Shown one piece after another: positions 22,714 to 34,702 of a DNA stretch of 64,000 nucleotides. Numbering within the stretch: the first letter of the stretch is position 1; every line of letters starts with the position of its first letter. The stretch is from Rhynchospora pubera (lineage: Eukaryota > Streptophyta > Magnoliopsida > Poales > Cyperaceae). Both the position numbers and the translations under genes were made by a program. Below the pieces are notes generated by a model. It had not been told where the DNA came from. It was given only the letters and a program-made list of their open reading frames with translations, and ran no database searches. The stretch covers positions 271,021,229 to 271,085,228 of the forward strand of contig CM051459.1 in assembly GCA_028095005.1 (NCBI GenBank), given 5' to 3'.

Positions 22714-22835
22714 TATACTTGAGAGCCATTTCGCGATAGGCAATCTTAATTTGTTGATCGGTGGCATTTCGATCGACGGCAAGGACCTCGTACGGATCCC
22801 GGCATTCTTGCTGCTGCTGCTTGGTGGAGGAGGAG
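22714..22835 (-). pseudogene. Captured DnaJ J-domain fragment (ARG1-like)
   Basis: The minus-strand frame reads a KQQQQE-type lead followed by CRDPYEVLAVDRNATDQQIK and AYREMALKY. This is the start of a J-domain as in plant ARG1/DnaJ15-type proteins (RDPYEVL.V...DQEIK.AYR..ALKYHPDKN). It stops where HPD should follow, so the catalytic HPD motif is absent. An upstream in-frame stop and no ATG show it is non-functional. Its orientation is opposite to the Derlin and PTB pieces in the same Helitron. Confidence 0.8.
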
Positions 22836-23237
22836 ACGGAGATCGATCAGTGAAGAAGAGGCATCAGCGGGAGAAAGAAAAAGAAAGAGAGGCAATACTT
22901 TTACAGATACGATGGGTTAAGGTATTGAACCAACTACTATATTGATGCAAGGTTCAACGTTTCGTCACACATATGTATGTACATTTGAACGTCTAGAACA
23001 TTGCTTTTGTGTACAGCTGTATATGTAAAAGCTTTATTGAGAACACAAAGACACGACAGTCAGATTCAATGAATCCTTACATATATTTTATGCTAATTCA
23101 CAAAGTTATGTCTTAAACTTCATAAGAAATTTTTTTTTATTGTTTGATAAATTTTTTGTTAACCTACTATCATTAATCATAACAGTTTCTTTTTTTTTAT
23201 ATACCTAACTGTAATATGCGTTGTGTTTGACTACTAG

Positions 23238-23346
23238 ATGCAGCCCCTTCATCTGTTGAGTACGATGAATGCTACGATGGGACAAGGACGGGTCAAACTT
23301 TGCATCCCAATAGATATGTTAGACGAACTGAGCATCTCTATCGAAG
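23238..23346 (+). other. Captured exon, unidentified
   Basis: A 109-base block bordered by CTAG| and CGAAG|GTAAAA. One frame is fully open (DAAPSSVEYDECYDG, then RTGQTLHPNRYVRR, TEHLYR), charged and non-repetitive like real coding sequence. No family was recognised. Confidence 0.45.
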
Positions 23347-24750
23347 GTAAAATTTGCATCTTAAGCGTTTGTTTGTGCACAAAAATTAGTGGCCCTACCT
23401 TGTTACATCTGCCGTTTTTAGCAATTTTTTCTACTTTGTGACGTAAATGCCCCTGCCTTGTTTAATTTTTTATGAAAATTTTACCAGATTATTGCCTACA
23501 AGTTTTCCTTTTTTTTTTAACAGACTTAAAATTCTTACATGTTCTAATTGATGGCAATTCATTTATTAGATTTGTTTTGCAATATCTTTTTTAGATTTAT
23601 TTTCTTAGCTGATGCCAGATTTGTGAGAAAATGAAGATATTTTTTTCTATCTACATATAAATCTTTTCAAGACAGTACTGGTGAAATCGATTTAGGTTGC
23701 GTTGGTTTCTAATGGCGGGGACACCAAGTACTGGCACGGTTGTACAGTGAAGTATATAATGGCTCAATTCGACTGGATTTGTGTCGTATTGTGATTTCTA
23801 ATTTCCTCAATATACTCACATTATTTACACGTATCAACGTAGTCCACCTTTATTAAGCAAATTTTGCCATTTTGGTCATAAACTTCAGCGTGTACATCTG
23901 CATTTAGTCTTACCAAATTAAGCAAATTGATCCTTTTTCCTCCAAGCATGCTGGGCTCAGGAATTTTTATTTGGTAAAACTATACTTTGCATATATGATC
24001 ATATACTAAATCAAGAAAAACATATCATTTTTATATACACATGTTTCGTTTTATATATATTATTAAAACCAGGTGTTAATATCGACCCGGAAGATGAAAC
24101 ATGTGTGTACCGAAAAGGGCTTCAAAAGAATTAAAGTAATGAAATTTCTTTTCAAAAATATTTATTTCTCTCATATCACTCACACATGCACTCAACGAAT
24201 AAAACTATCTTAAATATTTCGTTTTATTTTATTTATCAATTATTAATTTTTATAAAACAGGTCTTCTTGAGTATAATCAATGTTCATTACAACAGGGGAG
24301 CAAAAACAATTCAAGAATCTTGTCACGTTGTATTATCTTTTTTTTTTCCAGACAATATACTTTTATGTAAAATTTTTTATGGAAAAATATATTTTTTTCA
24401 TCGAATTATTATTTTTGGACTGTTCACATGTCTATTTTCTTTTATTCTATTTGTTTAAATCTGTGAATACTACTGCTACCTTCAGCAACAATCAAGACGA
24501 CGTTAATCTTAAATATTGAAAATGGACAATACATCTGTGTCGAATAAAACTTTTTGGACATATCACATATTAAAGTCCACCCACACATTGTGATGACGCA
24601 AACACAAACATACTTCACTCTCGCATTCTATGTACTCACAAATTTTAATAAACCTAGCCTCATCAACTGCAGCAGCGTCGATCGCCCAAAATAAAAACTA
24701 ACATCACTATGGTCCTCTCCGCCCACACATTGGGTGGGCACTATTGCTAG

Positions 24751-25383
24751 TAAATGAAAACGAAGTTATGATACTGATCAAAAGGGGACCATCTTCGAGT
24801 AGCATAAAATTTGAATTATTCAGCAACACAACTCTAAACTCTTACCAGTTTTCAAAATTTCACGTTCAGAACTGTTCAATAGGTCAGTTCAGTTGAGAGG
24901 AAGATGTTGATTCGGTCGGTCTCTCCTTCTTTGTACGAACTGAAGAGTCAAATCCGAAATCTCCTTTCCTTTCTTTTTCGTAAAGCAGATTTCTGGTTTT
25001 CCTAATCTGTCGTATTCTCGAAAGAATCTAATGACCAGTGAGGCAGTGACCCTTCATTAAGTAAATATAGACAGGTGTACCAAATTTACCACTGCTAACA
25101 TCACTTCAATCTAATAGTGTTAAACTCAGTCAAGTGTGAAACAAACTGCCATTTTCTAAACGATCATTGAGTTAAGAAAATCAGTCAACATGATTTCCAC
25201 TAATTAATAAAGTATATACAGCTGAGCTGGACTTACATACTACAAGAGCTCGACTGATCCGATTCTAGAAATAACAACCCTAAAAACGACTGATACTCAA
25301 TACTTTGCTCAATGTAGGTCTGAATCCCACGTACACTACCTTGACACCATCACACCAATACACCATACAACGCACCACACGTC
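24751..25383. other. 3' flank of ERF gene, no gene seen
   Basis: Sequence between the Helitron 3' end and the ERF stop codon. It should hold the ERF 3' UTR; nothing else was recognised. Confidence 0.4.
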
Positions 25384-25908
25384 TTACATGAACCAGAGAC
25401 GAGTAGACGGCGGCGGCGGCGGCGGCGGTTCATTAAGATCAAACCCAAGTGCTCCATTCCCGGCTGGCGCTCCTAACACCAACGCCGTAGACGGGGGAGA
25501 TGGAGGTGGTACCATCACTGTTTCCGGTCGATGCACCTTCACCACCGGTCTCATGACTGCAGCCTCTTGCGCCACATGGAAATACTGCACTGCCATGTGA
25601 GGCGGTGGCGGTACAGGAGCAGCTGGGCCCATCCAAACTGGCCAAGGAGTCGGTCGGTTAATGCCGACTGTCGACAGACCGAGACTGAGACTAGGCGGCG
25701 AGGGATCAGGGAAGTTAGTCTTCGCCTTGATGCCTCTCAGAGCTCTGGCGGCACGGTCGTAAGCCAATGCTGCTTCCACGGGCGTGTCAAATGTGCCGAG
25801 CCAAACCCTCGTCTTCTTCCAGGGATCGCGTATCTCGGCAGCGTACCTACCCCATGGCCTCTTGCGCACGCCTCTGTAAGGGCGTTCGCCACCTTCCCTC
25901 GACGCCAT
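25384..25908 (-). CDS. ERF9: AP2/ERF transcriptional repressor (ERF9-like, subgroup VIII)
   Basis: Single exon, 174 residues, ATG at 25908, as is usual for ERFs. The AP2/ERF DNA-binding domain spans about residues 9-67 (YRGVRKRPWGRYAAEIRDP, WLGTFDTPVEAALAYDRAA), with the WAAEIRD-type and Asp residues of GCC-box-binding ERFs. A C-terminal EAR repression motif FDLNEPP lies at about 156-162, followed directly by a proline run. The middle is Pro-rich. The domain plus EAR arrangement fits subgroup VIII (ERF3/4/8/9/11/12) repressors of ethylene and stress genes in the nucleus. The ERF9 name is chosen because neighbouring genes match the Arabidopsis At5g44xxx block; by sequence alone other members of the subgroup are possible. 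The GC-rich CDS contrasts with its AT-rich flanks, which is normal for this family. Confidence 0.88.
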   Translation of the reverse strand: MASREGGERPYRGVRKRPWGRYAAEIRDPWKKTRVWLGTFDTPVEAALAYDRAARALRGIKAKTNFPDPSPPSLSLGLSTVGINRPTPWPVWMGPAAPVPPPPHMAVQYFHVAQEAAVMRPVVKVHRPETVMVPPPSPPSTALVLGAPAGNGALGFDLNEPPPPPPPSTRLWFM

Positions 25909-27223
25909 TGTCGATCTCTTCGTTGGGTTTCTTACTTTCTTTTTGTTGAGAAGTTTTGGTAGTGGTGATGACTGAGGTCAAGTATTAGGTGAAGGAGGCA
26001 CGCTTTCTTTTCTCCACCCTTTTCAAGCTTATTTCGGCCTGTCTCTTTAATGAAGGCAGGTTAGCTACCGCACTGGGGAACCGTCAGGAGAGACTATATA
26101 GTAGATGGATACAGAGCTGTTACACCGATTTGAATGACAGGTGGGGTTAGGAGCCATGGTGCATGGTAGGCTCGGTGTTAGGTAGAAGACAGGTGGTGGG
26201 CCAATGCACGGCAGAGCCGCCGCCCGATTTGACGTGTCGCAGGAGGTCTCATGTGACCCTGACGTCAGCCCTACAGCATGCACCCACTCTCTATGGTACG
26301 GACTGACGAGCGGCGCCTGCCATTCACCTTTCTCCCTTATTTCTCTTGTCCTCTCTTCGCCGTGAGGAGTTAATGGATGACAGAGAAACCAGGGAGAGAA
26401 ACGAGACAATCCAATTCTTACCAGATGTGAGATATCCAAATTAAACTGGATTTTTTTTTTGAAAAAACGGAGTTCCAGACCCTACTGTCGAAGCACGTCA
26501 TAAGTCATAACTGAAACTAATTACGATATTTTTTGTTATTTATGGTAATTAATTTTCTAGAAAAAACCGAATAATATGAATTAAAATTTTTCAGTAATTC
26601 TCCTTGACGATCTGATCATCCTTCCGTATGGTTACGGATAAATTCCCATGAATTATTCCTGGCACTTATTCGATCAATAAATTTTATTTTAAAATCAAAT
26701 CATTTTTATTTCACTGAAATCAATTCCAATCAAATTAACTCAAAATTTTCTTCCTGATCAAAGCCTTAGAAGCGCGTGCCCATGAAAAATAAATAATTTG
26801 TTGAAAATAAATATTTCTTAATGAATAAATTTTCATTTGAGTGTAATGTTTATTTTCATTTGTGCTTTATTTGGAAACCTCGAAACATATGGGCTCAACC
26901 AGAATGTACTGCTCTTTCTATCTAGTTCAGATAGTTAAGGAGTATTTAATTTAGAAATTACCATATATATATACATCAGTGATTAAATCAAATTTTAAAA
27001 TTGATTATCCAGATTGTATATAAATAGCTGGATAGTATCTTTGATTGCTCATATTATATAAGTAGACATATCGTTTTGTATTAGGAGCAAGAGAGATTTT
27101 AAGAGAGAGAGAAAATGTAGTAACATAACTAAGAATATGCAATTTATCTTAGTAGTAGATATTTAAGTTTGTGAAATCTTATAGGGATTTAATAAAGTTA
27201 TTGCACTAAGATAACTAAACAAG
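25909..27223. other. Promoter side of ERF gene, gene-less
   Basis: About 500 bases of GC-balanced DNA directly upstream of the ERF ATG (likely 5' UTR and promoter), then AT-rich sequence. Frames at 26065-26439 on the minus strand have no recognisable homology. Confidence 0.35.
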
Positions 27224-27391
27224 ATTCTCTAGGTCTGAAAATCAGTTCTTGATCTAGTGACAAAAAACAACACATCTTGAGTGAAATGTCGCGGTTCGAA
27301 ACCCGATTGAGGTTTTTCATATACATTTAATTTAAAAATAAGTTGAGAGTCTTGGTGCCCAATTTATCTTTAAAAAAAAATTCTATGGGTC
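27224..27391 (+). mobile_element. tRNA-derived SINE family S, copy 2
   Basis: Body about 27236-27380 (AATCAGTTCTTGATCTAGTG ... ATTTATCTTTAAAAAAAAA). The A box is TTGATCTAGTGAC and the B box is GGTTCGAAACC, matching the pol III consensus. The flanks ATTCTCTAGGTC (27224-27235) and ATTCTATGGGTC (27380-27391) are an imperfect target duplication (10 of 12). Confidence 0.82.
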
Positions 27392-28674
27392 GTGTGACAA
27401 TCTCTCTGGGCTCTATTTTTAATAGCAATGCAAAAAATATATTGAAATGCAAATTTTATAATTGGAATAGATAAACCTTTGAAATTAAAAAAGGAAAAAA
27501 ATAAAAGAGAGCATATTTGTCTAGTACTCCTTTATTTTTTATATTTTGAAACAAACAAATATTACTTCGAATAACTCTTAGTACCATTTACTCGATCAAA
27601 TGCCTTTTTCTTAATCCCTGAACTAAGCAGTGGAACTTTTCAGCAAAGAGAAACAACGGAGCGACACTTAAACAGTTAAACTAGATAAAAATGTGACCTG
27701 GAATTGCAAGTTTGAAAGTTGATTATTTTCGTAGTTTAGTGGATTTAATAAAGGCGCAGTGCCAGTGTTAAGAGGCTGATGAGGAGAGGAGGATTGAAGA
27801 GGTGGGGACCCATAACAAACGACGTATGCTGGATCCCAGATCTTCTCCAGTGCCTCCAATCTACCTTTAAAATCGGATTGTACATATCCTAATAAGATAA
27901 CGTACCATTTTCGGTACAAAACCCCGCAAACACATCGGACGGCTCCGACTCCTACAGTGCCTTTCTGAACTGGAGAAGAAGGGAGATAAACTGGTCAAGG
28001 GAAGTCAGGCGTATCACGTGGAGAGCAGCGGTGGCGTGTCGTGGGGCGGGGAACAGCACGGGCTCATGACGCGTGTGGTTGGATGAGAGCGTGTTGCCTC
28101 TGCATGTAGCCGCTCCTCTCTTTCATCCATGTATCCCCTCCACTGTTAGTAAGTCATTGGATGGCATAACCCTAATCTCAACCTTTAATTTTGTAATCAA
28201 TGGTTAATGAGAAGCAAGTATGTGTCGTCAAATTGGAGAGGATCGGGGAAAAGTCTATTTCGCCTTCTCACTCGGATTGTGGGGGCTATTCTGCCTCTCG
28301 AGCATTTATTAATGTTTTGACCCCACTATACACCATTTTGATTGATCGTTCGCTCTTCCATTGAGTATTCCTTGGTGTCCCTAGATGTAACACATGTTGT
28401 GCTCCCTTGTTGCTTCGCCGAACCCAGATGTAACTTTTGGCCTTTTGGGAGCTCCCTACGTAAAGGTTGTAAGAGTTCTGTTATTTTATTATTTTTTTAA
28501 TTTTACTGACATAATTTCAAAGTTTTAAATGTTTTCAAAGAGCTTGACCAAATCCCAAAGCTCTATCCAAATATTTATATTTTTCACTGGCACTTACCTC
28601 AAAAGCTAAAATCTCTAAATCCGAATCATTTATTTTTTTTAAGAAAGTATCTATCTACCGTCCTAAAGTGTACA
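27392..28674. other. Gene-less stretch
   Basis: AT-rich to about 27670, then mixed composition with short open frames but no recognisable protein. No repeat structure was resolved. Confidence 0.4.
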
Positions 28675-28834
28675 TGTATTTGGATGGTTCGTGAAAATCC
28701 TACGAACAAAATTAGTTCGTGAAAATAAAAAAATTAGAAATAAGAGGAGAAGTTCACGAACAGTCTAGTTCGTGAGTTATTTGATTCACACGAACTACGA
28801 CCGAACAACATGTTCGCGAGCACATCCAAACACA
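28675..28834. mobile_element. Small MITE-like inverted repeat (TTCGTGAAC-rich)
   Basis: Ends TGTATTTGGATGGTTCG and CACATCCAAACACA form an inverted pair. The interior repeats GTTCGTGA and its complement several times. About 160 bp, non-coding; no target duplication was resolved. Confidence 0.4.
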
Positions 28835-28959
28835 CCCGATCCCGATTTCTTAAAGATATTGTACAAGTCAAACCCTAATCCCTAAAGATTTTTATCTATT
28901 CTTCCTTGACGATATCAACAAGCAAGTTAGATTAGATTCCCCTTGAGGAAAAAAAAAAT

Positions 28960-28962
28960 ATA

Positions 28963-29003
<41 letters not shown>
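28960..29003. repeat. (TA)n microsatellite
   Basis: Alternating TA run of about 40 bases following an A-run, in otherwise gene-less DNA. Confidence 0.9.
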
Positions 29004-29007
<4 letters not shown>

Positions 29008-29165
29008 AGCATTCTTCATAGCTTGCTGTTTTTGCATATAATTGGACAAGATAGTGATAAGTGCCAAGTGTATCATCTTAGCTCGATGTTTTATGTACGG
29101 TTTGTGTATAAATTAAACTATTAAATTTAGTGCATTTTACATAATAATTTTACTCAAAATTAAAT

Positions 29166-29872
29166 TACAATAGATCGGAGACATTTGGTTGTGTAAAAAG
29201 GAGTTGCATAAATATTTATGTAGTGTTATGTAATGGATGTTTGATTGTGTAGTAAGAAAAAGTAACTTGATGCATGCATATATTCATGTCAAAAGACTAA
29301 AATATCATTGAATTTGAGTTATTTAATTTAGTAAAGGACAATATAAATTATGTGAATTCATGAATTAGATTAAAAAAATACAAGATTTTCACAATAATAA
29401 TAAAGGAAGGCGAAACTGACAACATAAATTATGTGAATTCATATCATGAACTGCAACAATTTAATTGACGCATATATTATACACAAGACCCTACCCAAGT
29501 ACCACACATTTATTACATACTACTAGCACCATTAACATATTATGAACTGCATTAGAGTTGAACGTTGAGAGCTGGTAAGAATAAATTCAAGGGTACAAAT
29601 GTCAAATGAGATGAGAAAAATATTTTTGGTGCATAAATTATACAATTTTTTTGAATATAATAAGTTATGCACCCTTATGCGGGCCGGTATCCTCAAAGTG
29701 CCACTTTAATTTCGACAGTTAAATTTTTTCGAGTCTATCAATCTGGTATTATGTATGGGGCACCCATTAACCGTTGTGATTCCCCCTTATGCAATCTTTA
29801 TGTAACGGGTATTTGATTGCATAAGTGTTGCATAGCCACTTATACAACATCTTATGCATGAAACAAACACTC
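29166..29872. mobile_element. MITE family C, copy 1
   Basis: The left end (TTTGGTTGTGTAAAAAGGAG, TTGCATAA, ATGTTTGATTG, CATGTCAAAAGACTAAAA) closely matches the reverse complement of the right end of a similar element at about 47960-48715. The right end at about 29800-29870 carries inverted ATTTGATTGCATAAGTGTTG words. The interior is AT-rich and non-coding. Confidence 0.5.
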
Positions 29873-30630
29873 CTGATCTTTGAATTTCACCGTATAGAAT
29901 TTTGTCAAAAACCGGCCGAATTACACCATATATAGATTTTGTAATTGAATAAAAATTTAGATTGATATTGTAAGCCGATTTCACAATGATGATACGAAAT
30001 GTGTTTTTATGTAAATTTACAGTTTTACACTTCTCATTATATAATATATGTCTAAAAATTATTATGTATTTAAGTTTAAAATAATATTTTAAACAAATTG
30101 AGCTGCGGGTTAAGGACGTCTCACGTCTGGCTGGTGCATGAAATATGGTACATGACAGACCGGAGGACTGGAGGAGCAGCCTTCTCCAACCAGAGTACGC
30201 CATTTTGCATATGAGAAATGATCACATAAGGGGGTTAATTCAAAAGGCAACCCGTGAGGTTGCAGAGGTGAGAGCTCCTCGGGAATTCGCGACAAGAGTT
30301 GCCATAATTAATTATTGCATGTGCAATCGCTACGACAGTATGAAACTTTCCAAAATATAAGCCGACTCAGAAACAGACTTCTATTCTCACCCCTAAATTC
30401 AATCCCTCTCTTCAAATTCAGCTTTTTGCTTCTACTACTCTAAATCTCTAATATATAGCTTCTTATTCAATTCCTTGTCTTTTTCTTCTGTATTAATTAC
30501 GTAGTCTGCCTTGAGTTGACTCACCACAAAAAAAAAAAAAAAACGCAGCCTGCCTTTACTTATGCATATTTTTATATATTGGAATTTGGAAGAAAGCAAA
30601 TCTTTACCATGACGCTTAATTAATAGTCAC
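29873..30630. other. Gene-less stretch
   Basis: AT-rich with a GC-balanced patch at about 30105-30300 that has open frames but no recognisable product. Ends at the target site of the gypsy element. Confidence 0.4.
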
Positions 30631-30635
30631 CAGTA

Positions 30636-30924
30636 TGACGCACGAATGATAGAGAAAGATAATGAAAAATAACGAATAAAAGAGATTTTAATTGAGATCA
30701 CACAAATTCTCAATTTTATTTAGGAAAATGACTACCGCCGAAAATCACCAAAAATCAATGTCATGTCTTCGCCGCCTCCGTTCTTTTATATTTAATACAT
30801 CAACCAAATTAGGAAATTAGTTTTATGAAAATAAAAGAAACCCTAACTACCGTGCAAAAATATTAAAGATACAAGGCCCACATTTAAGCTTGCCCATATT
30901 GCATTTCTTCATCAATCTTTATCA
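30636..30924 (-). repeat. 3' LTR of gypsy element
   Basis: 289 bp, TG...CA ends. Carries an internal stretch of about 47 bases (after ACCCTAACTACCG) that is missing from the 5' LTR at 35331-35571. Confidence 0.9.
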
Positions 30925-31286
30925 TTCTCCCCCCTAAGAAAAAGATTCGTCCTCGAATATGCCACTTCATCTTCTATTTCATATGTCTCTTTCTCGTTGT
31001 TAGTAATGTATGGAGATAGGTCTGCTACATTAAAGATCTCTGAGACATTATATACACCTGGCAAGTCCACCTTGTATGCATTGTCATTGATCTTTTCGAG
31101 CACTCGAAATGGTCCATCGGCTCGAGGTTGTAGCTTGCCATACCTGCCAATTGGAAGGCATGCCTTTCTCAAATGAATCCATACTAGATCTCCTTCTTTA
31201 AACACCACCTTCTTGCGATGTTTATCTGCTCGCTCCTTGTACTTCTTATTGGATTTCTCAATCTGATCACGAACCTGTGAGTGCAC
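30912..31286 (-). pseudogene. Gypsy polyprotein C-terminus (post-integrase)
   Basis: Frame with a GDLVWIHLRKACLPIGRYGK stretch, GPFRVLEKINDNAYKVDLP and a chromodomain-adjacent SEIFNVADLSPY motif. This is the usual tail of plant Ty3/gypsy polyproteins after the integrase core. It is separated from the integrase frame by stops between 31287 and 31606. Confidence 0.85.
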
Positions 31287-31606
31287 TTTCTTGATGTGTT
31301 CAGCATGTTCTTCTGCATCACCACTGAATTGACGCTGACAGGCAATAGTGTGAGCTCGAGAGGTGTTATGAGATTGAATCCATAAACAACCTCAAAGGGA
31401 CTTTTTCCTGTAGTCCTGCTCTGTGATTGGTTGTAAGCAAATTCAGCTTGAGGTAAGGTGAGATCCTATTGGCGTGGACTGTCGCCGACCAGACTCCTCA
31501 ACAAATTTCCCAGACTTCGATTGACCACCTTCGTTTGTCCATCAGTTTGGGGGTGATGAGATGAGCTAAACTGCAGCTGAGTGCCCATCTTGCGCCAGAG
31601 AGTGCG

Positions 31607-32335
31607 TCAAAAGTGACTTACAAACTTCACATCTCGATCCGAGGTGATTGTTTTGGGTACACCATGTAGTCTGACAATTTCCTGCAACAACAAACGAGCT
31701 ACCTGCGAAGCATCAAAGATTTTATTGCAAGCAATGAAGTGTGCCATCTTAGAGAACCGGTCCACCACCACCATGATTGAATTCTTGTTTCTCTGAGTTC
31801 TGGGTAGCCCGAGAACAAAGTCAAGACTTACATCTTCCCAAGGAGTCATTGGGACGGGTAGAGGTTGATATAGACCCGCATTGGTCCCTCGTGTTTTGGC
31901 CAGCTTACAAGTCCTGCATCTCCCCACAAATCGAGCCACATCTCGCTCCATTTTAGGCCAATAAAATTGGACTTGCAACCATGCCAGTGTTTTATCAACT
32001 CCAAAATGCCCTGCAAGTCCTCCAACATGCCCCTCTGTGATAACCGCCTCCCTCAAAGAACCCTTAGGAACACACAATCGGTTACCTTTTAAAAGGAAAT
32101 TTTCTTGTCTGATAAACTGCTGAAAATGACCTGATTCGCATTTCTGCCAGATATCTGCAAAATCAGGGTCATCTCCATATAACTCTTTGAATGCATCAAA
32201 TCCGCTCACATGAACCCGCATGGTTGATATCAATGAATGCCTCCGACTCAATGCATCTGCTACCTGGTTCAACACTCCAGACTTGTGTGTTAATAGAGAA
32301 ACTGAAATTCTGTAAAAACTCAACCCATTTGACAT
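31607..32335 (-). pseudogene. Gypsy integrase (with RNase H end)
   Basis: Starts inside the RNase H tail (NQVADALSRR), then the integrase HHCC zinc-binding region (H..H and CRTCKLAKTR) and the first catalytic Asp (SLDFVLGLPRT) and second Asp (TSDRD) of the DDE core. The frame ends at a stop before the catalytic Glu. Confidence 0.9.
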
Positions 32336-32459
32336 ACCTTGGCTTCAGCTTGTGTTGCCTATTGATGTACTTCAATGCTTCATGATCAGAGTATAAAAAA
32401 AACTCTTTGGAAATGAGGTAATGCCGCCAGTACTCGAGACTTCTTATTATGGCATAAAA

Positions 32460-33449
32460 TTACTTATCATAAGTAGAGTACTTGAACCTGACTTCATTCA
32501 GTTTCTCACTAAAAAATGCCACTGGTATACCCTTATGGCTCAACACGCCACCAATACCCACTCCAGATGCATCACAGTGCACCTCAAAAATCTCCTCAAA
32601 ATTTGGCAAAATCAGAACGGGTGCTTCAGTTACCTTTTTCTTCAGTAATTGAAATGCCCCCTCAGCTTCTTTGGTCCAGGTGTACTTGTCTCCTTTGATA
32701 CAGTCGGTAATAGGAGCAATGATAGTGCTGAAGTTACGAATGAACCTTCGATAGAATGAGGCAAGACCGTGAAAGCTCCTGATATCATGGAGGTTTGTCG
32801 GTGTTGACCATCCTGTGATTGCTTCCACCTTGGCTGGATCCATCCGAATACCTTCCTTAGACACTATGTATCCAAGGAATGTCACTTCACCAGAGAAAAA
32901 GTGGTACTTCTTGGTGTTGGTATACAACTTCTGCACTCGCAAGACCTCTAAGACTTTTCTTAAGTGTTGCAAATGCTGATCCTCAGAAGAACTGTACACC
33001 AAAATGTCATCAAAATAAACAACCACAAATTGACCAATGAAAGGATGAAAAATCTGATTCATCAAGTGCATGAATGTGCTCGGTGCATTAGATAACCCGA
33101 ATGGCATCACCTTCTACTCATAGAGGCCATCTCGAGTTTTGAAAGCTGTCTTCCATTAATCTCCGGGTCGGATCCAGATCTGATGATACCCGCTCCGCAA
33201 GTCAATCTTGAAAAACCCAATTGCTCCATGCAATTGGTCAATTAGATCATCAAATCGAGGAATTGAAAAACAGTACTTGATGATGATCTTATTAACAACT
33301 CTACTATCTATGCACATCCTCCATGAGCCATCTTTCTTTGGAACCAACAAAACTGGCACTGCATATGGGCTCATGCTTTCCTGCACATAACCCTTGTCTA
33401 ATAACTCATGCACTTGTCTCTGCAACTCCTCATGCTCTTTTGGACTCAT
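32460..33449 (-). pseudogene. Gypsy reverse transcriptase and RNase H, interrupted
   Basis: Two frames: 33156-33449 (fingers; VPKKDGSWRMCIDSR, KIDLRSGYHQI) and 32460-33110 (MPFGLSNAPSTF, catalytic box YFDDILVYS, thumb/connection, then RNase H with HCDASGVGIGGVL). In-frame stops between 33110 and 33156 break RT, and another stop at 32457-32459 cuts RNase H. Confidence 0.92.
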
Positions 33450-34702
33450 GCGATAAGCAACTTTATGAGGAATGATAGCCCTGACACAAGATCAATGCAG
33501 TGTTGGATATCTCTCATAGGTGGTAATCCGGACTGCAATTCTGCTGGTGCCACATCAACGAATTCTTCCACTAATGACATGACCTGTGGAGGGAGTTCTT
33601 GACCATCATCATTAGCCTCTGTCACCACCAAGGCAAACACCTCACCCTTTTGCTCCACTTCCTTATGAAATTCCACCCGAGATAACAACGGACTTTTCGC
33701 CTCTTTTCGCAAATCTAAAGGACCAAGGGTAATAGATACACTATCTTTCTGGAAAGTGTAGGTGTTTTTGAACCCATCATGCTTTGTTCTTCTATCAAAC
33801 TGCCATGGCCTTTCCAATAAGATATGACACGCATCCATAGGAACCACATCACACCAGACCTCATCAGCATATTTCTTTCCTATTGAGAATTTGACAAGGC
33901 ACCACTTTGACACTTTCACCTCACTACCCTTCTTGAACCAAGACAACTTGTAAGGTTGTGGATGATTTTCAGTGCTCAACCCCAACTTCTCAACCATGGT
34001 GTTAGACACTACATTTTCACAACTACCCCCATCTATAATCACATTACAAACCTTACCTCCACTGGTGCATTTGGTATGAAAGATATTGTGTCGCGGCCAT
34101 AACTCATCTATACCGACATTAATACTCAATGCTCTTCTAACCACCAATGATTCACTTGAGTCAGCATAAGTGATCTCCTCATCTTCAACTAAAGAGTTCT
34201 CATCATCATCCCCATAATCATCATATGTTGGGTCAACATCTTCTTCAACTAGTGTGACAATTTGCTTGTTAGGGTAGTCAACAATAAGGTGTCCTAAACC
34301 TTGGCATTTAAAACACCGCCTATTTGTGGAAACTCCTCTACTAGGCTGTCCCTTCTCCGGATAAGTTTTGGAATTTTGAATTTGGGTTGTTGTTGAGTTA
34401 GGTTTTGGAGGAGGTGCTCTCCTATCTGTCTCAATCCCTGAAGAACGACCCTGGAACCTAGAACCAGTGACCCTTCTCTTCTGCTGTGATTCAACCTTCA
34501 ATGCCAACTTACATACATCCTCAAAGGAATAATATTGTTGTAGGTACACCACATCAGCTATTTCTGGTCTTAACCCGGCAAGAAACCGAGTAACAATCTG
34601 TTCATCCTCTTCCACCACACCACATCGCATCCGCAACATATCAACCTCATTAGTGTACTGCTCCACTGTTAGATTTTTTTTGCTTAAGGTTGTGATAATC
34701 AA
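33446..34702 (-). pseudogene. Gypsy gag C-terminus, zinc knuckle and protease
   Basis: Contains a retro-gag segment, a zinc knuckle CFKCQGLGHLIVDY in which the fourth Cys is replaced by Tyr, an acidic linker, and an aspartic protease with a DGGS active-site motif (VIIDGGSCENVV). It meets the upstream gag frame at an A8 run near 34680 and the RT frame near 33480, both by frameshift. Confidence 0.88.

Larger units (their letters stand above)
20019..24750 (+). mobile_element. Non-autonomous Helitron carrying captured exons
   Basis: The 5' terminus is TCTCTATCTCTACTATATTA at 20019, preceded by host A; the TC...ACTATATTAAAAG start is typical of plant Helitrons. The 3' terminus is CTAG at 24747-24750 followed by host T, with a GCCCAC/GTGGGC hairpin (24721-24739) about seven bases before it. 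This gives the A|TC...CTAG|T insertion signature, no TSD and no TIRs, for a total of 4732 bp. No Rep/helicase ORF. Inside are exon-like pieces of at least three unrelated genes (Derlin, PTB, DnaJ) plus three unassigned exons. The boundaries rest on sequence signatures only; an empty site was not available. Confidence 0.78.

Noticed and set aside
25388..25962. Long plus-strand frames opposite the ERF gene
   Set aside because: Shadow frames caused by the GC-rich ERF coding sequence; no homology.
26065..26439. 124-codon minus-strand frame upstream of the ERF
   Set aside because: No recognisable domain and it sits in the ERF promoter.
28960..29003. Possible origin or matrix-attachment element at the TA run
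   Set aside because: A simple (TA)n microsatellite explains it; no other supporting signal.
31287..31606. Possible host gene between retrotransposon frames
   Set aside because: It is the stop-interrupted end of the gypsy integrase region.
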